A stretch of 64,000 bases of DNA from Fratercula arctica (lineage: Eukaryota; Chordata; Aves; Charadriiformes; Alcidae): contig CANTUZ010000001.1 of NCBI GenBank assembly GCA_947846985.1, forward strand, positions 1,674,001-1,738,000, written 5' to 3'. The notes under the pieces are model-generated. The model saw nothing but the letters and a program-made list of their open reading frames with translations, was not told the origin of the DNA and did no database searches. A program made the position numbers and the translations under genes. Of the stretch, positions 56,637 through 64,000 are shown piece by piece (positions within the stretch are counted from its first letter, which is position 1; the number at the start of each line of letters is the position of its first letter).

Positions 56637-57255
56637 ATAGAATCATAGAATTGTTAGGGTTGGAAGGGACCTTAAAGATCACCCAGTTCCAACCCCCTGC
56701 CATGGGCAGCAACACCTCCCACTAGATCAGGTTGCTCAGAGCCCCGTCCAGCCTGGCCTTAAAAACTTCCAGGGATGGGGCTTCCACCACAGCTTCTCTG
56801 GGCAACCTGTTCCAGTGTCTCACCACCTTCATGGTGAAGAACTTCCTCCTAACGTCCAGTCTGAATCGTCCAGTCTCTAGTTTTAATCCATTCCCTCTAG
56901 TCCTACCATTACCCGACATCCTAAAAAGTCCCTCGCCAGCTTTCTTGTAGGCCCCCTTAAGATACTGGTAGGCCACTACAAGGTCTCCTCGGAGCCTTCT
57001 TTTCTCCAGACTGAACAACCTCAACTCTCTCAGTCTGTCCTCACAGGAGAGGTGCTCCAGCCCTCTGATCATCCTCGTGGCCCTTCTCTGGACGCATTCC
57101 AGCACGTCCGTATCTTTCTTGTAGTAGGGGCTTCAGAACTGGACGCAGTACTCCAGGTGGGGTCTCATGAGAGTGGAGTAGAGGGGGAGAATCACCTCCC
57201 TCGACCTGCTGGACATGCTTCTCCTGATGCGGTTTTACCCCTCCTCAGTGAGTTA
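56637..57255 (-). mobile_element. CR1 3' end, inverted, ORF2 end nearly intact
   Basis: The lower edge is the complemented tail CATAGAATCATAGAATTG. The minus-strand frame 57,105-56,722 encodes 127 aa of intact ORF2 carboxyl terminus ([20 protein letters not shown] through [18 protein letters not shown]). Upstream the same frame continues with [19 protein letters not shown], but the Trp codon of the FWAP motif is TGA. Truncated 5' near 57,250. Confidence 0.95.
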
Positions 57256-58249
57256 TTTAGCAGAAGTGGAAGTCTTGAGATTAATTTCCAGTCCCTCCTT
57301 CAAGCAGCAATAGAAAATGATGGGTTGGGGGAGACGTGGAAGTTTTGGGACATGGGTGGGGAGCTGGGAATTTGGGTTCTTCCAAATCCTGTGGCCGCAG
57401 AGCTGAGCACTGTAGTCACCAAGCAAAAACACTGGCTGAATGCTTACAAGCAGATATTACCCAGAAAGGGTTAAACTAAAGGGCTGGTGTGTTACTGGCC
57501 CCTGTGCTCTGCTGGTTTATAACCTGCTAATCTCATCTGTGGAGCTCCTGGACATTTATAGCCGGCTGGAGAGTGGAATGGGGGCTCTCCACTGCTTAGC
57601 CTGTTGAATTCCAGAGTCAAGCTGTGCTTAAAAACCACTGAGGAGTCCAAAAAGGAGCATGTCCCATGGATATAAGGAAGAAAAGCTGTAACAATAAAAT
57701 CAAGATAGAAAAGGCTTGTTAGCACATGGGGATTTTGTGGTGTCCTTTTAAAGATCCACCACTGGATCTTGTTGGAAGAGGGCTGAAGAGGAGCCTGGAA
57801 GGGGCTGGAAGCAGCCAGAGGGCTCCGGGGCTGCTGAGAGCCCCCATCCAAGAGGGACTGTCTTAAACCCCCTGAGAAATCACAGGGATTTGAAGCAGCA
57901 CCATGAAAGGCAGGCCAGCAGGAACAAAGCGAAATTACACCCCTCACACAAGCATCCAGCAAGGCTGAAATAAAAGATATCCCAATCCATAGCCGACTAT
58001 GGAGGTTTATCCCCTTGTGGCAGGCAGTTTGCTGAAGGAGCACAGAGTCACCGTACCCTATGCCCTCCTCGGGGTAGTGGAGGAGACACCGGCCTCCTTC
58101 AGGGGCAGGGCTCCTCCACAGGGAGGGCCCCTCCCGCCTCACAGCCCGTCACACCGAGCCCGGGCTCCGTGAGGGTACCCGCCGGCTACAAAACTACCGC
58201 CTCAGGCTAAGGCCTCCCAGCTACTGAGAGAACACAGAGGCGGCTCCTC

Positions 58250-58436
58250 CTTATATACCCGGGCTTATGAATATTCAATGAGAGGGCGTGGCTTATGCGG
58301 CGTGAGTCTCCGAATACTGACGCACCGCGGTGCTCATGAATATGAAACAAAGAGGGGCGTGGCCACCTCATGAATTATGTGGATTTGGGAGGGGCCGCGC
58401 GCCCCAACGCTCTGTCCCTTCAAAGTGTGTGAGAAG
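58250..58436 (+). promoter_or_regulatory. RNF169: RNF169 promoter region
   Basis: The final 190 bases before the start codon contain TTATATACCCGGG and two copies of GGGCGTGGC (Sp/KLF-type). Each of those is preceded by ATGAATAT and an AGAGGG run. CpG density rises into the coding exon. AAGATGGCGGC at the start codon matches the YY1 element often found at CpG promoters. The true transcription start is not known. Confidence 0.55.
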
Positions 58437-58839
58437 ATGGCGGCGGCGGCGGCGGGGCCCGGCGGCCGGGCCGCGGTACCGGCGCGGCGGGGGCGGCGAC
58501 GGCGGGGGCGGGCCGGGTCGGCAGCGGCGGCGGAGGAGGAGGAGGAGGAGGACGAGGTGGTGCTGGCGGTGGCGGAGTGCCCGGTATGCCGGCAGGCATT
58601 GGCGGAGGCGGTGACGCCGCCCTGCCGCCACTCGTTCTGCCTCGCCTGCTTCCAGCGCTGCCTGCAGGGCCCGGGCCTTTGCTGCCCGCTCTGCCGCAGC
58701 CGCCTCTCCACCTGGGCCCGCCGCCAGCAGGCCCGCGCCGAGCCCGCCGCCACCACAGCCGCCGGAGGAGGAGGAGGAGGAGGAGGAGGAGGAGGAGGAG
58801 GAGGCGGTGGCGGCGGGGAGCAGCGACCACCGGACCAAG
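58437..58839 (+). CDS. RNF169: RNF169 exon 1, RING finger (partial gene)
   Basis: Encodes 134 codons plus one base. A basic/Ala-rich head and an acidic run (E33-E38) precede a C3HC4 RING: C48, C51, C63, H65, C68, C71, C83, C86, followed by RSRLSTWARRQQAR, which resembles the RNF168/RNF169 family. An 18-Gly tract (110-127) from a GGA repeat follows. Known role of the family: a nuclear RING protein that recognises ubiquitinated H2A at double-strand breaks and competes with 53BP1/RNF168. The start is in strong Kozak context (A at -3, G at +4). The in-frame ATG at 58,377 would add 20 unsupported residues. Donor AAG|GTGCGG is only fair. The gene's remaining exons are not seen and should lie to the right. 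Identity is backed by its position beside CHRDL2. Confidence 0.85.
58764..58803. repeat. RNF169: (GGA)n microsatellite within RNF169 exon 1
   Basis: About 13 GGA triplets, extended by GGC/GGT/GGG codons to 18 glycines. In the other plus-strand frames it reads as poly-Glu or poly-Arg, but those frames do not connect to the RING frame. Confidence 0.95.
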
Positions 58840-61112
58840 GTGCGGCGGGAAGAAGGCGGGGGGGGGAGGGTTGGGGTGCGATGAGTTTGCGGGGGCTCAG
58901 CCCCGAGGGGGCGGGGCCGACCTGGCCTGGCGGGGGAGGGGAGTGCGATGAGTTTGTGGGGGCTCAACCCCGCCCCCCTAACTCCCTTCCCCACCTCTTG
59001 CAGTGGTGGGAGATGGGGTGGGGGGGACATGTTTCCCCACCTCACCAGTTCAACATCTGCTTCATGCACCGAGTGCGCCCGGGCTCAGCTGTTGGGGTCC
59101 CCTCACCGACAGCATCAGGGATGGGAATGGGGGGGGCAGCAGGACGGTGCCCCCCCTCGACAGAGGCAGTGGAGGGAGAATCAGGAACCCTCCACAGAGA
59201 TGGCTCAGCCCCCCACCCCCAGGGCTGAGCCCACCCTCCTTTGCAGTGGTGGGATCATGGGTTTGGTGGGGGACACACGTTTCCCCACCTCGTCATGCCC
59301 AGTTCAGCGTCCACTCCATGCACTGAGTTGTGCCCAGGCTCGGTCTTCAGGCTCCCTTCGCCAACAGCATCAGGGATGGGAGGGGGGGCGGGGGGGCAGC
59401 AGGACAGTGCCCCCCTCCACAGAGATGGCGGGCTGGGGAGATGCAAAGGCTGGGTGGGAGAGGGCTGCTGGCATCGTCTCGCCCTGTTCTCATCCATGAT
59501 TTTTAAGAAAACACCCCACGTGGGGCAGGTCTGGCTTCTCCTTTGAGCCCCGAAATGCCAAATGGCCAATTATGTTTATAATATGGTTATTATTTTTGTA
59601 ATGGTTCCAGCGGTGCTGCCTATCGTAAGGGCTGGTAAAAGTCGCGTTGAGAGAGGAAAGCTTTTACACCGTGGGAAGTTCCACTGCTTTGTTGACATTA
59701 AAAAAAAAGTCCATCGTTTCTAAGTTCATGGCTTTTTGTCACGCGTTTCCTCCCTGTCCCGAAAGCTGCCAGCCTTCCTCAGCTCCTGGAAAACGCTTCC
59801 CTTGCCTTTCCTTTAAAAATAAATCCTCGTTTGAGCTGGCGGCGTGGCTTTTTCCTGGTGGGAGCCGAGGTGCTGTAGAAGATGCCCTGTCAAAACTCCC
59901 AGCGTGCTGGGACCGCTTCTGCTGGTGCCGTGGTGCGTGTTGGTTGGAGAGGGTTGATGTGGCAGCGCTGGTGGAGACCGGCTGGCGATGCTGCACCTCC
60001 ACAAGTGCTTTGCCGACATCGCAGCGCTGGTGGGAGCCCTGTAGAGCCTCTCCGAGGCTTTAAGCTCCGGATAAACATCCTTTTAGCCATCCAGCCATGC
60101 CCTAACTGTTCCTTTTTGAGCGGGTTACGAGTCTCCCGGTTCATGCTTGTGTCAGCACCCTCTGATTTGCTGCGGGAAAAATTGGCAGGATGAGCTTAAA
60201 CGGCTTAAATTGGTGGTTTGAACTAACCCTGCTAACCTTTGCTGGAAGCGGACTGGGAAGCCTTCGTGCAGAAGGATTTGCTGAATCAATGAACAGATGG
60301 GGCTGTCCGGAGGGAGCCGAGCCAAACGGCTGGGAGCAGATCCTCTTCGCCGGCCCAGCCGGAGGAGGGACAACAGCAACTCCCCGAGTTGATCTCCGCC
60401 TCGAGGTACTTCTGTCAGTCATGCTTAAATATACTCGGCTTGGTCCAGCCTAGCTGGAATGAGAATATCCAGCCATGCTGCAGGAATACTTACGGACTGC
60501 CTTGGCTGTTTGGTTTTTTAAAAATTAATTTTAATTCTCTGCTTGGCTTGAATTGTCTCAAATATGTATATTTTGCAGCAAGGCACATGGTTGTCTTGTT
60601 GGTTGTCATTTTCTGCCTGTCCAAACTTCTTAAAGCTCTGGAAGTGTTCTGGAGAGAATTGTGGAGGGTCTTAGCACTGAGAAACGTGGGGTGTGCTCCC
60701 CAAACGCGGACGGACACCTGCACCTGGGTGTCACCTTGTACACCTTGAGTATGACTTTGTCATTGGCACTCTAAATTGGTCTGGACTAACCCCTGTACTC
60801 TGATCGCGTTTCGTACCATAGACCTCGCCACCGTGAAGTTGCACTTAGAGCTGCAGAGCAGCTGAGTTACCAGCCAATGAGGTGAGCTAAAACCAGCTGT
60901 AATCTCGAACGGCGTTTCTGCAGCATTTCTAGCCTAGGCTCAAGCTTGTCCGCCAGACGGCCAAGTTGGGCTAAAAGCTGTCAAGGTAATTGGCCATTTT
61001 TAAGTTTGGCTAATAGTGTGGAAATCAAAGGTAGCTGATCCATTAGAAACGGTAACCTACTGCGTGCAGACAGTGAGCAGTGGATGTGCTTTATCTTGAT
61101 GTTAGCGGGGCT

Positions 61113-61307
61113 TGTCGGAGAACCACAGCATGGCTGAGGTTGGCAGGGACCTCTGGAGACCGCCTAGTCCAACCCCTGCTCAAAGCAGGGTCACCAGGAG
61201 CAGGTTGCCCAAGACCATGTCCCGTCGGGTTTTGACTGTCTCCAACTCTGCAGATTCTCTGTGCAACCTGTGCCAGTGCTTGGCCACCCTGACAATAAAA
61301 AAGTGTC
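61113..61307 (-). mobile_element. CR1 3' fragment, inverted (nest member 1)
   Basis: GAGGTTGGCAGGGACCTC, TAGTCCAACCCCTGCTC, GAGCAGGTTGCCCAAGACC and GTGCCAGTGCTTGGCCACC follow an inverted CR1 3' region. It abuts the next, oppositely oriented CR1. Confidence 0.8.
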
Positions 61308-62152
61308 AACCAGAAGGCTGTGCCGCCATCCAGAGAGACCTGGACAGGCTGGAGAGTTGTGCAGAGAGGAACCTGATGACATTCAACAAGGGCTTCTTGT
61401 AGGGTCCTGCACCTGGGGAGGAATAACCCCATGCACCAGTACAGGTTGGGGCTGACCTGCTGGAGAGCAGCTCTGCATAGAGAGACCTGGGAGTTCTGGT
61501 GGGTAACAGGATGACCATGAGCCAGCCATGTGCCCTTGTGGCCAAGAAGGCCAATGGTCTCCTGGGGGGCCAGAAGAGCATGGCCAGCAGGAGGAGGGAG
61601 GTCATCCTCCCCCTCTGCTCTGCCCTGGGGAGGCTGCACCTGGAGCACTGGGTCCAGTTCTGGGCTCCCCAGTTCCAGAAGGACAGGGAACTGCTGGAGA
61701 GAGTCCAACGGAGGCTCCAGAGATGCAGAGGGGCTGGAGCATCTCTGTGCTGAGGAAAGGCTGAGAGCCCTGGGGCTGTTCCGCCTGGAGAGGAGCAGAC
61801 TGAGAGGGGATCTCATCAATGCTCAGCAAGAGCTAAAGGGCGGGGGGCAAGAGGATGGGGCCAGACTCTTCACAGTGGTGCCCGAGGACAGGACAAGGGG
61901 TAACGGGCACAAGCTGGAACACGGGAAATTCCATCTGAACATGAGGAAAAACTTCTTTCCTGTGAGGGTGGCAGAGCCCTGGCACAGGCTGCCCAGAGAG
62001 GTGGTGGAGTCTCCTTCTCTGGAGATATTCCAAACCCGCCTGGACACGTTCCTGTGCCACCTGCTCTGGGTGACCCTGCTTTGGCAGGGGGTTGGACTAG
62101 ATGGTCTCCAGAGGTCCCTTCCAACCCCTACCATTCTGTGATTCTGTGATAT
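61308..62152 (+). mobile_element. CR1 3' part, plus strand (nest member 2)
   Basis: 0.85 kb covering the last ORF2 segment and tail. Frames read [35 protein letters not shown], then after a frameshift near 61,715 [20 protein letters not shown] and [20 protein letters not shown]. Ends GGGGTTGGACTAGATGG, TCCCTTCCAACCCCTACC and ATTCTGTGATTCTGTG. Confidence 0.93.
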
Positions 62153-62875
62153 CCTATGTTAAATGGAACTTCTTGTATTTCAATTTGTGCCCATGTCCTC
62201 TTGTCTTGTCACTGGACACCACAGAGAAGAGCATGGCTCTGTCTTCTCTACTGTCTTCCGCCAGATATTTGAACTCATTGGTAAGATCCCCCTGAGCCTT
62301 CGCTTTTCAGGCTGGACAGTCCCAGCTCTCTCAGCCTGCTCTTGTTAGTCAATACTCCAGTCACTCAATGATCTTCATGGCCCTTCACTGGTGAAGATAA
62401 ACATCCACTGCTCTCTGCTTATCTGCCAAGGCAGTCATCTGCATTAGTTAAGTATGCTTTCCTCGTCATAAATCCATGCTGACTACCTCCCCAACACCTT
62501 CTTGTCCTTCATGTGTCTGGAAATGGTTTCCAGGAGTAGTTGCTCCATCACCTTCCCAGGGATCGAGGTGGGATGGCCAGCCTTTCCTTCTTCCTCCTTG
62601 CCCTTTTTAAAGGGAGAAGTGACATTTGCTTTCTTCCAGGCCTCAAGAACCTCTCCCAATGGCCATGACCTTTCAAAGATAATCAACAATGGCCTCCCAA
62701 TGACGTTGGCCAGCTCCCTTAGCACTCATGGATGCAACCCATTAGGTCCCATGGACTTGTGTTTGTCCAGTTTGTTTAAATGTTCCCTAAGCTGATCCTC
62801 CCTCCAGCGAGGGTGGGTCTTCTTCACTCCAGACTCTCCCCCTGGTCTCAGGGGCTTGGGATTCCTGAGGCTGGT
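62153..62875 (-). mobile_element. Older CR1, inverted, with internal deletion (nest member 3a)
   Basis: The 62,480-62,725 part translates on the minus strand to LRELANVIGRPLLIIFERSW, then EAWKKANVTSPFKKGKEEE and VMEQLLLETISRHMKDKKV: the start of CR1 reverse transcriptase. The 62,153-62,400 part matches the far carboxyl end, so roughly the middle of the ORF has been lost. Confidence 0.85.
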
Positions 62876-62879
62876 CTTT

Positions 62880-63335
62880 AGAATGACCGAATGGTCATTG
62901 TTTGGAAGGGACCTTCAAAGATCACTTTGTCCAACCCCCCTGACATGGGCAGGGACATCTTCCACTAGATCAGGTTGCTCAGAACCTCATCCAACCTGAC
63001 CTTGAAGACCTCTAGGGATGGGGCAGCCACAGCTTCTCTGGGCAACCTGGGCCAGTGTCTCACCGCCCTCATCGTAAAATGTTTCTTCCTTATGTCCAAT
63101 CTAAACACACCCTCTTTCAGTTTAAAACTGTTGCCTCTTGTCGTATCACTACAGGTCCTGGTAAAAAGTCTCTCTTTCTTAGAAGCTACCTTTAAGTATT
63201 GAAAGGCTGCAAGAAGGTCTCCCTGAAGCCTTCTCTTCTCCAGGCTGAACAATCCCCAACTCTCAGCCTTTTTCTATAGCAGAGGCGCTCCAGTCCTCTC
63301 ACTATTTTCGTGGCCTCCTCTGGACCCGCTTTAGC
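62880..63335 (-). mobile_element. Younger CR1 3' end inserted into older CR1 (nest member 4)
   Basis: Carries a complete inverted 3' region: TTTGGAAGGGACCTTCAAAG, CACTAGATCAGGTTGCTCAG, CTCTAGGGATGGGGCAGCC. On the minus strand (63,252-62,965) it has a 95-aa intact frame ending in SLEVFKVRLDEVLSNLI. Its flanks on both sides are pieces of one older CR1 ORF2. Confidence 0.92.
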
Positions 63336-63520
63336 TATAAAGAGTGAGGAAAGGAGGCATTGAACATCTCAGCTTCTTCCATGTCCTTGGCATCAGGTCC
63401 CCTGCCCCACCCAGCAGCAGACCCACATTTTCCTTTTGCTGCTGATGTACTTGTAGAAGACTTTCTCATTTTCCATCGTGTCCATTTGCTTTTTGCTGTT
63501 TTGACTCGTCTCCCATAACA
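63336..63520 (-). mobile_element. Older CR1 ORF2, upstream piece (nest member 3b)
   Basis: The minus strand reads ENEKVFYKYISSKRK then a diverged KDMEEAEMFNAS-type block. In intact CR1 this immediately precedes the RT segment found at 62.7-62.9 kb, which shows that one older copy was split by the younger insertion. Confidence 0.75.
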
Positions 63521-63524
63521 TCCG

Positions 63525-63830
63525 CACTGGTGAAGACCTTGGGGGGGACCTTATCAATGTGTATAGATCCCTGACAGGAGGCAGTAAAGGCAGCAGAACC
63601 AGGATCTTCTTGGTGGTACCCAGTGGCAGGACTGGAAGCAATGGGCACAAACTGAAACACGCGCACTGGCACAGGTTGCCCAGGGAGGTTCTGGAGTCTC
63701 CATCCTTGGAGACAGTCAAAACCCAACTGGAGATGGACCTGGCCAGCCAGCTGCTGGTGACCCTGATTGAGCAGAGGGGTTTGGTCTCCAGAGGTCTTTG
63801 CCAACCTCAACCGTTCTGTGATTCTATTAG
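63525..63830 (+). mobile_element. CR1 3' end, plus strand (nest member 5)
   Basis: GGGGACCTTATCAATGTG, TTGCCCAGGGAGGTTCTGG, GGTCTCCAGAGGTCTTTGCC and CCGTTCTGTGATTCTATT. An internal stretch of about 50 bases of the usual CR1 ORF end is missing (between HKLKH and WHRLPREV). Confidence 0.9.
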
Positions 63831-64000
63831 CAAACACCGAATAAGCTGAAGTATTTCATTAAATCACTTAAAATCTGTAAAATTGATTTAGAAAACTACT
63901 TGGTATTATTTTCTCTTTAAAAACCATGAAAGATGCCACCACTTGACGCAGCTTAATTCTTCCAGCTTAAATTGGCTAACTAATAATGGTTTCAAGTCCC

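Larger units (their letters stand above)
43851..58249. other. Intergenic region between divergent CHRDL2 and RNF169
   Basis: No coding exon recognised. Overlapping frames of 170-263 aa on both strands at 44.2-44.8 and 47.4-49.1 kb have no known domain and contradict each other strand-wise. CR1 fragments, a poly-T tract (47,407-47,430) and AT-rich blocks are listed separately. The 15-kb spacing and head-to-head layout match the mammalian arrangement. Confidence 0.6.
58840..64000 (+). other. RNF169: RNF169 intron 1 (5' part)
   Basis: Presumed intron, running off the right edge. The first 700 bases are GC-rich CpG-island DNA. 59.5-61.1 kb shows no recognised repeat or exon. An exon-like stretch at 60,340-60,405, ending TCGAG|GTACTT, did not match RNF169 and is not called. 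CR1 elements fill 61.1-63.8 kb. Confidence 0.6.

Noticed and set aside
58577..58951. Alternative plus-strand frame reading the GGA repeat as poly-Arg
   Set aside because: It does not contain the RING cysteines; the frame starting at 58,437 does.
58368..59069. 233-aa minus-strand frame over RNF169 exon 1
   Set aside because: Antisense shadow of the RING exon and GGA repeat; Ser/Gly/Pro low complexity.
60340..60405. Exon-like stretch with CAG before and GTAC after, in RNF169 intron 1
   Set aside because: None of the three frames resembles the RNF168/169 region expected after the RING; likely chance splice-like sites.

Overview
This window looks like avian (bird) nuclear DNA. It carries many CR1 LINE fragments with the typical tails (repeats of ATTCTATG / ATTCTGTG), GC-rich promoters, and two neighbouring genes whose order matches human 11q13.4: CHRDL2 next to RNF169 in divergent orientation. 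The species cannot be named from sequence alone. No prokaryotic, viral or CRISPR-like system is present, and I found no convincing novel multi-gene system.

Layout. (1) 1-14,840: no gene recognised. It holds minisatellites, a few LINE remnants and some AT-rich blocks that may be regulatory. POLD3, the human neighbour on this side, is not visible. (2) 14,840-43,500, minus strand: the complete CHRDL2 (chordin-like 2) gene. Eleven coding exons join in a continuous frame of 434 codons including the stop (433 aa). The protein has a signal peptide, three ten-cysteine VWC domains and the conserved C-terminal tail. It is a secreted antagonist or modulator of BMP/TGF-beta-family ligands. The start codon lies in a CpG-rich segment containing a GC-rich minisatellite. 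(3) 43,500-58,430: the intergenic region between the two divergent genes, with CR1 copies but no recognisable coding exon. (4) 58,437-58,839, plus strand: exon 1 of RNF169, coding for a C3HC4 RING finger and an 18-glycine tract from a GGA repeat. The rest of RNF169 would lie beyond the right edge. (5) 58,840-64,000: RNF169 intron 1, including a dense nest of CR1 insertions in both orientations at 61.1-63.8 kb.

The genes have unrelated jobs (extracellular BMP regulation; a nuclear RING protein of the DNA double-strand-break ubiquitin response). They are linked only by ancestral synteny. CHRDL2 exon boundaries were placed by reading splice sites and keeping the frame, and they agree with the known vertebrate family organisation. 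CR1 limits, regulatory sites and UTR ends are approximate. Almost all other long open frames are chance frames in GC-rich DNA or CR1 pieces.
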